From NCBI GenBank assembly GCA_002099365.1, contig MSED01000009.1:186001-250000 (forward strand): DNA of 64,000 nucleotides, written 5' to 3'. Below the pieces are notes generated by a model. That model saw only the letters and a list, made by a program, of their open reading frames with translations, was not told the DNA's origin and did no database searches. This stretch comes from Phialophora verrucosa. Lineage: Eukaryota; Ascomycota; Eurotiomycetes; Chaetothyriales; Herpotrichiellaceae. This document shows, one piece after another, positions 11,581 to 22,019 of this stretch. Position numbers and translations under genes: made by a program. The first letter of the stretch is position 1, and each line of letters begins with the position of its first letter.

Positions 11581-13032
11581 CAACAGACGGCGCTGACTCC
11601 GCAGGACGACCTGCAATGGACAGGCATGCACCTGAACACTCGACCAACCCAGCCAATATGGCCGACATTTGATTGCTCCTATCAGCCCTGCCACTGTATT
11701 CTTGGAAGCAAACAATAACCTGGTGTGAGAGGAGACCTAGCAGACACGCTGGATCAAAGCATTTTTCAGCCTTGTCAGGCTCTGCGAAGAGCTCACACAG
11801 GGTCAGTTGTCCTTCTTAGCCACAGAAGGCGAGCGAAGCTAGCACTAGTCGAAGCATACTCCTGACATCCTACAAAGAATAAAGGACAAGAGTATGATGC
11901 AGTTGTGATGGAGAGTCACCATGCGGCTTCGGACCGGTCCTTCAGTAACCAACTTCGACAACGCTCTTCCAATGGAGTACTGTTGGCCGCAACATCGGTG
12001 GATCTTCAACCCTTGATGATTACAGCCAAAGTCCACCCTCAAGCAGTGCTCCCGTGGGCAAAGGGAGCTTCAATATTGGGAAAGACCAATCTCGCTGCGG
12101 AAGTGACATCGCATGCGTCTGGAGAGCGAGCGGTGCCCAATTGCATTTCTGTATAGGGGTGCGGCAACGATCGTCACGCGAGCAATTCTGTCGATCGAAC
12201 CACCATTGTCACCATTGTACGGGGTATGGACTCTGCAAGCTTAATCCCACCCGGTGTGCTGCCTCCAACAGCCATGCGCGTTCGAATGTGCTTGGCAGGA
12301 GGATTTCCGAACAGTCATGCAGTTAGCGAGATATCCGTTGTGAATGACATACGAGGTGTGGGTGAGGCGTAGGGAAAATGCCGTCGGTGCGAATCAAAGG
12401 GACACGAAAGCCGCCTGTGGATCGTGATCGGGTTCGCTTTCCAGATCTTGCTCTATCGACGTCATTTGATCGTCACCAAAGGATCCCGCCCGCCAGGGGC
12501 CAAGTGCCCACGCAGTGCACATCTCCCAGCTTTCAGATCACAATCGACGGTCAGACAGTTTGCGTCGATCCTCAAATTAATCTTACACAGCGCATGTATG
12601 GTTTTCCAAGGGCAAAGAGAAAACACGCCCAGAATACGAGTATCGGAAACTGGGATGGAGAACACCTCGGTGGGTTATGAAGCTTTGCCCTTTCCGGTAT
12701 GGTGGAGGCGAAACCAAAGCCTTGCTGGCACGTGTATGACAAGGCTTTGTTCCCATGACGTCGAAGATGCGGAATATGCAATGCGCATGGCTGCGATCCA
12801 CGCGGTGTTTCTCGAAAAAGGTTTGATACCCTCGTATCCCCGCGATGCCCAGCATCCCATGCTTGCTGCCAATACCACCTCTGCTCCCGCAATGACGTTG
12901 CCAACTCTTGCCGTAGACCGAAGCCACTGCCTTGTTTCTCCTGTACATAAGGCTTGGATGCCCCTCGACGTACGCCCCATGCCCTCCTAGGCACGACTGG
13001 TCGTACAGCCCATATCCACTTGCCCGCACACA
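11581..13032. other. Intergenic, 1.45 kb
   Basis: Several overlapping open frames on both strands at 12378-13065 have compositions typical of chance frames, and I accept none. The stretch is most simply the promoter region of the hexose transporter. Confidence 0.5.
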
Positions 13033-15131
13033 ATGGCTATCACAGACATGTTCCAGAAGAAGCACCCTGAGCCCCGACGTGGGGACTCAGTGAGGTCTTC
13101 CTTTACGGCGACAGGAGATACCGCCGACATCGAGACGGAAAAGGGCCCTTTCGACGATGAGTCTAAAATGCCATTTCTGACCGTCAGGACGTTTTTCATG
13201 GCCGTCTTAGTTTCCTTCGGCGGTCTATGTTTCGGCTACGACACCGGTCAGATCTCTGGATTCCTGGAGATGCAAGACTTCCTCCAGAACTTTGCGGACC
13301 AGAGAAATCCTCTGGGCTTCGGAAATGTTCGCTCAGGCTTGATTGTGGGCATGGTGAGTCAATGGGACGCCGCTTTCCTGCTTGCAAGCTAATACCTCAA
13401 TAGCTGTCTATTGGGACGTTGATCGGAGCCCTGATTGCCGGTCCAATTGCCAACAACCGGACCCTTGGTCGCAAGTATTCGATCGTGATCTGGACAATAG
13501 TGTTCTGTATTGGTGTTGCCGTGCAAATGGGCTCGAGCACAGGTCACTGGTACGAAGTCATGATTGGTCGTATCATCGCTGGATTGGCCATCGGAGGTCT
13601 ATCAGGTTAGTAACCTCGAACTCTTTGCCGGGCCAGCCAGATCCTACAAAGTCTGGTCGTTTTGATGCGGATCTTGGAAGCTAACAGAAGGCAGTGATGG
13701 TCCCTGCATACCAGGGAGAAAGCAGTCCACGCCACGTGCGCGGAGCCATCGTCTGCTGTTATCAGGTAAGTCACACACCGGTGGTTCGTGTAGTGGCGGC
13801 CGCTGACCGTTGACTCAAGCTCTTCATCACCATCGGCATCCTGATTGCGAATCTGATCAACTTCGGCACCGAGTCCATCAACAGCACGGCCTCTTGGAGA
13901 GTGCCTATGGGAATCGGCTTTTTATTCGCAATCGTGCTCGGAGTTGGTATCCTGTTCTTCCCCGAGACTCCCAGGCACGACTATCGCCATGGTAAGATTG
14001 ACCCTGCCACGACGAGCATTGCGAAGTTCCACGGGGTGTCTGAACGGCACAGAGTGGTCAAGGACCAGCTGGTGGAGATGCAAGAAAAGCTGCAAATCGA
14101 ACTCGAAGGTGGAAAGCATCCCATCTGGGAGATTTTCACTGGGCCCCGAATGGCCTACCGGGTCATGTTAGGCTGCACTGTCCAAGCTCTCCAGCAATTG
14201 ACCGGTGCCAACTACTTCTTCTACTACGGGACGACGGTGTTTGCATCCGTCGGCCTATCAAACTCTTATGTTACTCAGATCATACTCGGTAAGTGAGGGC
14301 GGCTACTCGCAAATGACTGTCGACTCATTCGACCACAGGTGCTGTTAATGTCGGTACAACGTTCCCGGGTCTCTACTTCGTCGAGAAATTTGGACGACGG
14401 AAATGCCTCATGATCGGTGCAGGATGGATGTTTATGTGTTTCCTTGTCTTCGCCTCGTGCGGACAATTTGCGCTGCAGAACGCCGACGGCACAAATAACC
14501 AGAGCATCGGCTATGTGATGATCATTTTCTCCTGTCTTTTCATGTGAGTGTTGCCCAACGCCGCACCGATGTTCACAATGCTAACAATCATACCAGTGCC
14601 GCTTTTGCCTCGACTTGGGGTCCCATGGCATGGGCGGTGACTGCTGAGATTTATCCCTCGCGATACCGCTCCCAGTGCATCGCCCTTTGTGCGGCTTCCA
14701 ACTGGCTGTTCAACTTCCTCATCGCCTTTTTTACCCCGTTCATCACGGGCGACATAAATTATGCTTATGGTTACGTTTTTGCGGGATGCAATCTCTTCGC
14801 GGTCTTCTTCGTCTACTTCTGCTTGCCGGAGACGTCTGGCAGATCGCTGGAAGAGATCGACACCATGTTCTTGCTCGAGGTGAAACCATGGAAGAGTAGT
14901 AAGTGGACACCACCCAAGGGCGAAGATCTCATCACCGCGGACAAGCTGCGACTGGAGAGCGGCGCAAGAAATATCAGCAAGAGGCAAGAGGCGGGCGCAG
15001 GCGAGGCCGAGCAACACGAGAGGGTGGGAAAAGGCGATCATGGTGATTTGCCTGAAGTACCGATTGTTTCTGGCACACATAATCAATATGGTGCGGGTGT
15101 TCGAGGAGATTCATATGTCGGCCAGGCATGA
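13033..15131 (+). CDS. MFS hexose transporter (sugar porter family)
   Basis: Six exons: 13033-13353, 13404-13605, 13695-13765, 13820-14288, 14339-14543 and 14597-15131, encoding 600 residues. All five introns are GT-AG with matching phases. It is a plasma-membrane monosaccharide carrier with 12 predicted helices. Sugar-porter signatures in order are FGGLCFGYDTGQISG in helix 1, GRIIAGLAIGG, the PAYQGESSPRHVRGA motif after helix 4, FFPETPRHDYRHG before the central loop, QALQQLTGANYFFYYGTTVF in helix 7, WGPMAWAVTAEIYPSRYR and PETSGRSLEEID at the end of helix 12. A ~100-residue hydrophilic cytosolic tail follows. The family resemblance is to fungal glucose/hexose carriers or sensors. The tail is shorter than in dedicated Snf3/Rgt2 sensors, so I favour a carrier. 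Substrate range cannot be read from sequence. Confidence 0.9.
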
Positions 15132-15510
15132 GCATTGTGGGCTATTGCGCCCTCGGCGACGTACATGTGCAGTGGTTCACTTTGCAAAAGTTCGGAGAAA
15201 TGGTTGGTCCTCTATCCGTCGATCTAATTGTTCTGAGTTTCCCTGGAGCGTACTGTGTATGTTAGATGCAAGCACACCGAGAATCAGCGATTGTACGAGT
15301 ACTATCGAGTTTTGGTTCCATTAACTACACAATCGTGGTGATAGCAATAATCCATTGCTCATGCCAAGTGGTGTTTCTCCGGGCTGCTCGGCGGAGGCCT
15401 CGCTTTTAACTGGAGCACGGACGGTAAGTGGCCCACGTGGCCAAAGAGATGCGCTGCTAGGCATTTAAAGTACGAGTACGTGGGGCTTTAGAAGGGCCGA
15501 TAGGCGGCGG
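15132..15510. other. Intergenic, 0.4 kb
   Basis: 3' flank of the hexose transporter. No gene or repeat was seen. Confidence 0.5.
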
Positions 15511-15780
15511 TTAGGAGCCTGATGTTTCCCCGCGATTTTCACCTTCGTCGCCGTTGGCCTGCCCGCGCCCTCTCAGGCGTTCATCCTCACCCAAGTGATC
15601 TAGATCCCCAATCGCCTCTATTGGTGGCAGGAAATGTCGCTTCAACCGTTTCCATTTGCCGTCGGCGTCTGCAGGGAAGCTGGTGGGCGCACTTTTCACC
15701 TGCTGGGGGCTCATTCTCCTTTCTCCCGCTTTGAACAGCAGCACATCGTGCAAAGTGCCTGCCGCCGGCTTCTCAGCCAT
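15511..15780 (-). CDS. Possible small hydrophilic protein, 89 residues
   Basis: ATG at 15780 and stop at 15511, with no intron needed. The N-terminal half reads as a folded or conserved segment (AGTLHDVLLFKAGERRMS, GKWKRLKRHFLPPIEAIG). The C-terminus is Gly/Glu/Arg-rich and disordered. It has no signal peptide or membrane segment. It lies alone between two plus-strand sugar carriers and is transcribed against them. I do not recognise a family; it could be a small lineage-specific gene. Confidence 0.4.
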   Translation of the reverse strand: MAEKPAAGTLHDVLLFKAGERRMSPQQVKSAPTSFPADADGKWKRLKRHFLPPIEAIGDLDHLGEDERLRGRGQANGDEGENRGETSGS

Positions 15781-16169
15781 TTCTCATCTTCGATGAATGC
15801 TTCACAAGTTTAAACCAGTGCGTCAGATACGCCTGCCGAACCTTCCTCATTCGCCGGTTAGCCAGTGACTAGTAATCCGGCGTACGACCGAGATGCCAAA
15901 CGGATTCGTGCGCATCGGCTCTCCAACAGCTTGCTTCGATTCGCTTTAGCATAATTACTTCCTACCACACATACATTTTCGAAGGTCCAGCTCTTGCAGT
16001 TACTTCCTGCTATCTCTCACAGATGTGGGCAGCTCGGATCAGAGCCTCGGTCTCTCGACGAGTCCTTCGGCGGACATGACACACTTGCGTCGACTACGCT
16101 CGCTAACTCGACAAACGAAAACGACGGCTAGGATAAGCGTACTGCCAAACCACGATCATTAGTATATCG
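15781..16169. other. Divergent promoter region, 0.4 kb
   Basis: Upstream of the plus-strand 7TM-carrier fusion and of the small minus-strand frame. No distinctive element was recognised. Confidence 0.4.
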
Positions 16170-19118
16170 ATGGTCCAGGACCGGAGCCCGGCCACATCGG
16201 CCGTTACCATCATTGTGACAGCCGTTGCGACCACATTCGTTACGGCTCGGTTTTTCACGCGGATGCGCCTCGTCAGATCGATCAGGCAGGATGACTGGTG
16301 GTGTCTGGCAGCATGGGTGTGTGCTGTAGGATTCTCTGCGTCGATATGCGTTGCTGTTCATTATGGATTGGGCAAGCACAAGCAAGACATACCTGACAGC
16401 TCGTTCAGCGCCCTTCGAAAAGCCGAATATACCTTCGCGATCCTCTACAATCCGTCCCTGATGCTGACGAAGACCTCTATTATTGTCTTCTTCTTGTCGG
16501 TGATGAGCAAGGACGTTGATCCCGTCTTCAAGTGGTGCAACTGGTTGACACTCGCCGTGGTCAACCTTGCCGGACTGGCCCTCACATTTTTCAACATCTT
16601 CCAATGTTCTCCCGTCGCAGCCGGTTATCTCTATCCTACACCCGAAAACGCGACGTGCACAGATATCGTTACGCTCTATCTATCTTCGGCACCCCTCAAC
16701 ATCATCACAGACATTGCGATCTTGTTCCTTCCAATCCCGATCCTGACTGGAATGCGCTTGCCTCGGAAGCAGAAGATCATCCTGGTAGCGACTTTCAGTT
16801 TTGGTGCCTTTGTTGCGATAATCGACGTCGTTCGCATTGCGTACCTACAGCAGGCGGCGCTGAATCGGTTGAAGGTGGTCAAAGGCACTGGCACCGAACC
16901 GGGACGGACGGTGGAGGACAATGATTTTTCATGGTATGCTAGTCTGAGTTTCATGTGGTCTGCAGTGGAGGTTTGCATCGGTATCGTCTGTGCATGTGTA
17001 CCGAGTCTGAAACCTCTCTTTGCTCGCTTCCTGCCAAGCTTTATCAGAGATGCCGGAGAAGAGTTGACGTCCGACAACAGTGTCGATTTTGAAAAGCCGA
17101 GCAACGGGAGGGCGGCTACACACTTGCCGAAAGGCGACGTGTCAATGCTCAACAATCCTGCTGCGTTTAGGAGATCGATTGTCAAGGAATATTGCGGAGA
17201 TGACGACGGCGACCAGATGGGATTTCTGAACATGCTCGCGCGGCCGCCAGAGGAGCAGACAGGATCGTCACTCTCAAGGACGGCAACCAAACTTAGTCGG
17301 AAGACCACCAACAAAAGCGCGGTTTCCGACTTTGGCTTCGTCAACATGTCAGGGAAACGAAATATGCTGAAGTTGACAAATCGCGAAAGCGCGTGGCCCA
17401 TCGCCGTGGTCACTGTCATCTTTTTCCTGTGGGGATTTGCGTACGGTCTTCTGGACACGCTCAATTCTCGATTTCAGCTGGTGGCTGGAGTTTCGGTGGG
17501 AAAAGGACTCGGCTTGCATTCGGCCTATTACGGCGGCTACTTTGTAGGACCTCTGACCCTGGGCCGCTTCATCATCAAAAGATATGGATTCAAGGCGTTG
17601 ATGATCGCGGGCTTGGCTGTGTATGGCTGCGGAACGTTGGTCTTCTGGCCGTCTGCTGTCCTGACATCATACGCTGCATTCACTGTCTCAAACTTCATCG
17701 TCGGGTTTGGCCTGTCTTGTCTGGAAGTTGCGGCAAATCCCTACATTGCGCTATGCGGGCCACTGGAATATGCAGAAGTCAGACTCAATCTCTCCCAGGC
17801 CTTCCAAGCAATCGGCACAGTCTGCTCGCCTCTCTTAGCGACCAAAGTCTTGTTCAAAAGTGTCAATAGCGCGGGCTCACTGGTGGATGTACAGTGGACA
17901 TATTTGGGGATTGCGCTCTTTGTGTACGCGCTGGCAGTTGTTTTCTACTATATTCCACTGCCAGAAGCGTCAGATGAGCAGCTGGAGGATTTGGCTGATC
18001 GTCGCAGTGGCGCTTATGTGACGAAAGTTGGTCCCTGGAAGGTCATCTATGTGACACTCGGTCTGGGAATTTTCAGCCAATTTTGCTATGTCGGCGCACA
18101 AGAGTGTGTTGGAAACAACGTGCAACCACTCTTCAAGTTGCTGAAGCCAACTTCGACTCTTCAACCATTCGATTATCAGATGGTCGGTCACGGAGTTTTC
18201 GCATTCGGTCGGTTCCTGGCGACCTTCCTGAATTACTTTCTGAAGCCCAGGTGGATTCTATTGGGATCGTACGTCGGGGTCGTTGTCTGCCTAGCTCTGA
18301 ACATGCGCCTGGACGGAAACGGAGGAGCAGCAATTCCTATACTCACGCTATTCTTCGAAGCTGGTATTTTCTCCATCATCTTCGCCATAGCAATGAGAGG
18401 GTTGGGAAGACATACCAAAACGGGAGCATCCTTGATGACGGCCGCCATTTCGGGAGGAGCAGTCTTCCCACCAATTCAGTGGGCTGTCGCCAACGGGCAC
18501 GGGCTGAAGTACTCGTACTGTGTACCTTTGGCCATGGCTGTATTGGGAACGCTTTTTGCGATTTATCTGAACCTATTCCCACAGGCGAAGAGACAAGTCG
18601 ATCCCATCCACGAGAACCGTTCCAAACAAAGCACAGTCAGCGCCACACCACGCGAGGGGGTTGGCGCAGTCGAGCTGGAAAAGGGGACAGAGTTCGGAGT
18701 GCCTGGCATGATCGCTCGGCGGAAAAGGGATAAGCATTCCAAATCGCCGTCAATCCAACACGTCGAGCGGCAAAGCGTAAATTTGAGCTCGGATGGGGAA
18801 CCAGCTTCTCCAGTGTTGACAATGGACTTTGCAGACGAGAAGCACCCTTCTCCTAGTCCCGGGTCTGTTCAACCCAGGCAAGCCAAAGGTTATGTGGCGG
18901 ATCTTGCGTTATGGCCTGTTCGAGAAGGCAGCTCCGGGGCTCGTGCGAGCAGCAAGAGCGACAACGACGAGCCTTGCACTAGCGATAGGAGGCTGACGAG
19001 CCACGGCCAAGTCAACGATGATCCGGATATGATCATTACTCGACACCGACCGCGGTGGGAGGATCGAGATCCGGAAGACGACCTCGATGATTACCATGCA
19101 ATTATGAAAAGCATATGA
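16170..19118 (+). CDS. SAT4/PTH11-like 7TM domain fused to an FHS-family (FucP-like) MFS carrier
   Basis: One uninterrupted 982-codon exon. Residues ~12-292 form a fungal SAT4/rhodopsin-like 7TM domain: D41-D42-W, H64-Y-G-L-G, paired cysteines C146 and C163, the D181...LPIP block and R222. There is no lysine in the seventh helix, so it should not bind retinal, and there is no CFEM domain. Residues ~293-402 are a charged, Ser-rich linker. Residues ~403-808 are a 12-helix MFS domain of the fucose/glucose/galactose:H+ symporter family. It begins FFLWGFAYGLLDTLNSRFQ and carries the family block LEVAANPYIALCG followed by RLNLSQAFQAIG. D429 and E519 sit where E. coli FucP has its proton-coupling D46 and E135. 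A ~170-residue polar tail follows. The arrangement suggests a receptor-carrier ('transceptor') of the plasma membrane. Function and substrate are inferred. Confidence 0.85.
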   Translation: MVQDRSPATSAVTIIVTAVATTFVTARFFTRMRLVRSIRQDDWWCLAAWVCAVGFSASICVAVHYGLGKHKQDIPDSSFSALRKAEYTFAILYNPSLMLTKTSIIVFFLSVMSKDVDPVFKWCNWLTLAVVNLAGLALTFFNIFQCSPVAAGYLYPTPENATCTDIVTLYLSSAPLNIITDIAILFLPIPILTGMRLPRKQKIILVATFSFGAFVAIIDVVRIAYLQQAALNRLKVVKGTGTEPGRTVEDNDFSWYASLSFMWSAVEVCIGIVCACVPSLKPLFARFLPSFIRDAGEELTSDNSVDFEKPSNGRAATHLPKGDVSMLNNPAAFRRSIVKEYCGDDDGDQMGFLNMLARPPEEQTGSSLSRTATKLSRKTTNKSAVSDFGFVNMSGKRNMLKLTNRESAWPIAVVTVIFFLWGFAYGLLDTLNSRFQLVAGVSVGKGLGLHSAYYGGYFVGPLTLGRFIIKRYGFKALMIAGLAVYGCGTLVFWPSAVLTSYAAFTVSNFIVGFGLSCLEVAANPYIALCGPLEYAEVRLNLSQAFQAIGTVCSPLLATKVLFKSVNSAGSLVDVQWTYLGIALFVYALAVVFYYIPLPEASDEQLEDLADRRSGAYVTKVGPWKVIYVTLGLGIFSQFCYVGAQECVGNNVQPLFKLLKPTSTLQPFDYQMVGHGVFAFGRFLATFLNYFLKPRWILLGSYVGVVVCLALNMRLDGNGGAAIPILTLFFEAGIFSIIFAIAMRGLGRHTKTGASLMTAAISGGAVFPPIQWAVANGHGLKYSYCVPLAMAVLGTLFAIYLNLFPQAKRQVDPIHENRSKQSTVSATPREGVGAVELEKGTEFGVPGMIARRKRDKHSKSPSIQHVERQSVNLSSDGEPASPVLTMDFADEKHPSPSPGSVQPRQAKGYVADLALWPVREGSSGARASSKSDNDEPCTSDRRLTSHGQVNDDPDMIITRHRPRWEDRDPEDDLDDYHAIMKSI

Positions 19119-22019
19119 GCAAGCTCCTGGAAGCGCGAAACGTGGTACTGTGCTGGAGGTTATTTGATTTTCTGCTGCGTTCAAGCGACTTGTGAGTGGT
19201 AACTGCAGCTTTCACGATACCTGATCGGCGTTTCGACAAGATGAACTGAATGATAACATTCTGCTTACGCACGGGCGCATAGCCAAGGCTTCGCCCGCTC
19301 ATCATTCTTCGCTCTCTATCAATCCGTACAACACCGTGACACTCAAGCGCATTTAGCCTTGCACCAAAACGGGTACTGGAGTTCCCGGCCTGGTGTGAAC
19401 TAACCTCTGTTCAATTTCATCTCGCGATGAAGCACAGGAACCATGCTACGCACCAAAGGTCGGGTTGAATGTATGTTCGAAGCATCACTAGTGTCAACAA
19501 GGAGGAGCGGACTGGAGATCGCCTTCATGCGGGAAAATGGTAAGTCCAGGCTGATCCGAGCAGTGGTGATCAGAGTGAAGAGAAGACTGCCGACGGCTTG
19601 ATCTTCTGAACACTTGATTTCCAGGCTCCCTTGCACCTGGGGTTCCGCCGACTTGGAAACATGTCCACGGAGAGGTTTCAAGATAACAGTGACCAAGATG
19701 AAGGTGCATTCGCCTCCGAGGCCGGCTCTCCTTGCAGAGTGAGATGAGCCGAAGGTCCCAAGAGTAGCATTTCTCAGAATCCGCTTGCCTGTTACGTCAC
19801 ATAGAAAACTCGTGAGATACGGCCCGCGGGTGAGAATTCTGACTGCAGAAACTGGCGAGAATTGCCGAGAGTGAGAACTGCCCGTGTTGTATCTTGCAAC
19901 GGGGAGAGGATGGAAGAGAGCACATTTGTTGGGCGTGCGTAGGATACAGCACGAGAGAACTCGATCACATCAGAACTCACTATACCGCAGTAACATGGGT
20001 GTGTCCATCGACTCCATCGAGATGCGTATTCTGGATTGTCGGATGTGGGCGACCTGCGGTTGAGGGATGGCGAGCGGTCGAAGAAGCCGAACCATTGAGT
20101 GGGTAAGTCGTATTCCACCAGGTACCTAGGTCCAGAGGCAGGTACCCATGCTGAAATCTCTCTTTTCGTTCTGGACAATGCGCTGTGCGATTCGGGTGGA
20201 GTGACCATTCAACCTTTCCTTGTCGGCTTCGCAGGCTGGTACAAAGGACTTGGCTGTTCTCGATCAACCGTTCAGCACGTGCGAAAGCCAGAGTGTGGTA
20301 GCTTCCGCATGCTCCATCCGACTAGGAGTAAATGCATCCTTTGCCACGTGCGGTGGCAGAAGCCTGAGTCTATGCCAAAGGCCATAACAGCAGTTCAAAA
20401 TTTTCAACTCCCCGCCTGTCATATGCACTCAATGATCAGAAATGCGGTTGGATTCTCAGATGCGCGCTGAAAGAAGTCCGGAGGGTTGTGGGCCCGGACC
20501 TGGGTAATCGCTGGGGCGTCACGGGCGTGAAGAGGATTTTCTGTCAACGTGCAGTAGTGGGAGCGGTTCCTGCATGCTGAAGAACCCATTGCGTGGCTAT
20601 TCGTTGTACTGAATGGTTGGGCCACGGCACGCAGGAGCCGTTTGCCTTTTGCCGTGCTGCATTTCTCGCCTTCACGGAGTCGCATTGTTGCAAGGGCGGA
20701 CAATGCTCCCTAGCTGCCCGGATCGGCCAGCGAACAATCCTCGCTCGCTCGGCTAAAAGGGCACAGCGTTGGGCATTCCCGGCGCAACGCTCGGCATGGT
20801 AATGGATGGCGGCGATGGCAGACACGATTGCAATGTAATGGACAGCGCTTCACTCGGCAGGCCAGCACACCACATATAAGGACCACAAGGACCAGATCAT
20901 TCAGCTATGTACTGTACCTGTCTGTGCGGTGAGATGGGCAGTTTCAGATCCAGGTCAAACGATGATCGCGGGCCCAGCCTTCACACCATCAGGAGAGACG
21001 AGCGGACAAGCGACAGCCAGGCACAGGCACAAAGAGCAGAACTGGTCACGGCTAAGACAATGCAGGCCTAGCTCCGGGCGTTCCTGAAAAACCACGTTGC
21101 CTTCTGCGAATCGGGGCATGAGCGAGAAAAACAGGGGTGCCTGGTCTCCACCGCGTCCCTTTCCAGCGGCCTTGAACCGAGCATTTGCGTTTCGACGGGC
21201 GCCACGACAGCCTCCCCTTAAGCCACCGACGATGAAAATCACAGGCTCCACTGCCGGCTGGCGGTACCTGAAGGAACCAACCCTGTGGCTGTTGGGTCTG
21301 TGCGCCGGGTCGCTGGGGCTAGTGAACAGTCCTGGGTTTCTCCCGAATTTCCCACAGCAGCGCGGCCATCCCTCTTTGGGATGTTGACTGGGCTCCCTGG
21401 TGGACGTCGCACTCGACGAGTACAGCGCAGCAGTCCTCATCACGACTTTCCAGGTGGGAACCAACTGATGGGTATGCAAGGAGATGGGGTAGGAGTTCAC
21501 AATGGACCGGACGAGGGCACGCCCAATGAGGAATGCAAACTGACCACTTCCCCTTCCTCCCTTTTGGGCATCTTGAGGTCTGGGTCAAGGCACGGTGACG
21601 GATTCCACGCGCGCATCCTGACTTCTTCACTCTCTTTCTTTCCTTTCACCAAGAGCGACGGCAACGAAAATCTCTTCTCGTCCGTTCTTTTCCTGCCCCA
21701 ACCGTCCATTCACTCACTTTCTTTATCTAGTCCATCCTTTGTCCCCCGTGCCGGAAGTGAACATCACTCTCTCTTTCACTCCGCTTCCAACCGCCTTCCT
21801 TTGCGCAACTTACTCGTGGGCTAGCTCCCCGTCACCAGTCCTTATCCACTGACACAGGCTTGTCACCGTCGACAGCAACGACATACTCGACGTTTCTCTC
21901 AACCACGCGCTTCACAGACACTCCTTTCCTCGCTGTCGAGCCAGGTCTCCAGTCCTTTACGGCACTTCAGAGTCCACTCACCAAACCTTCAATTATCTTC
22001 CGGTCAGACATCAGTCGCA
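19119..22019. other. Long intergenic region, 2.9 kb
   Basis: No gene is supported. Many short frames on both strands lack protein-like composition. The right ~400 bases are pyrimidine-rich and belong to the promoter and 5' UTR of the secreted DPBB gene. Confidence 0.55.
21640..21800 (+). promoter_or_regulatory. CT-rich promoter tract of the DPBB gene
   Basis: The plus strand is strongly enriched in C and T (runs such as CACTCTCTTTCTTTCCTTTC). Such tracts are common upstream of transcription starts of well-expressed genes in filamentous fungi. It lies ~220-380 bases before the ATG at 22020, which implies a fairly long 5' UTR. Confidence 0.5.

Noticed and set aside
12572..13065. Two overlapping minus-strand frames of 153 and 160 codons before the hexose transporter
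   Set aside because: Both overlap each other and plus-strand frames, with no motif. One crosses the first exon of the transporter.
16676..17464. Antisense frame of 262 codons inside the 7TM-carrier fusion
   Set aside because: Shadow of the sense gene, with Arg/Ser/Pro-rich composition and no domain.
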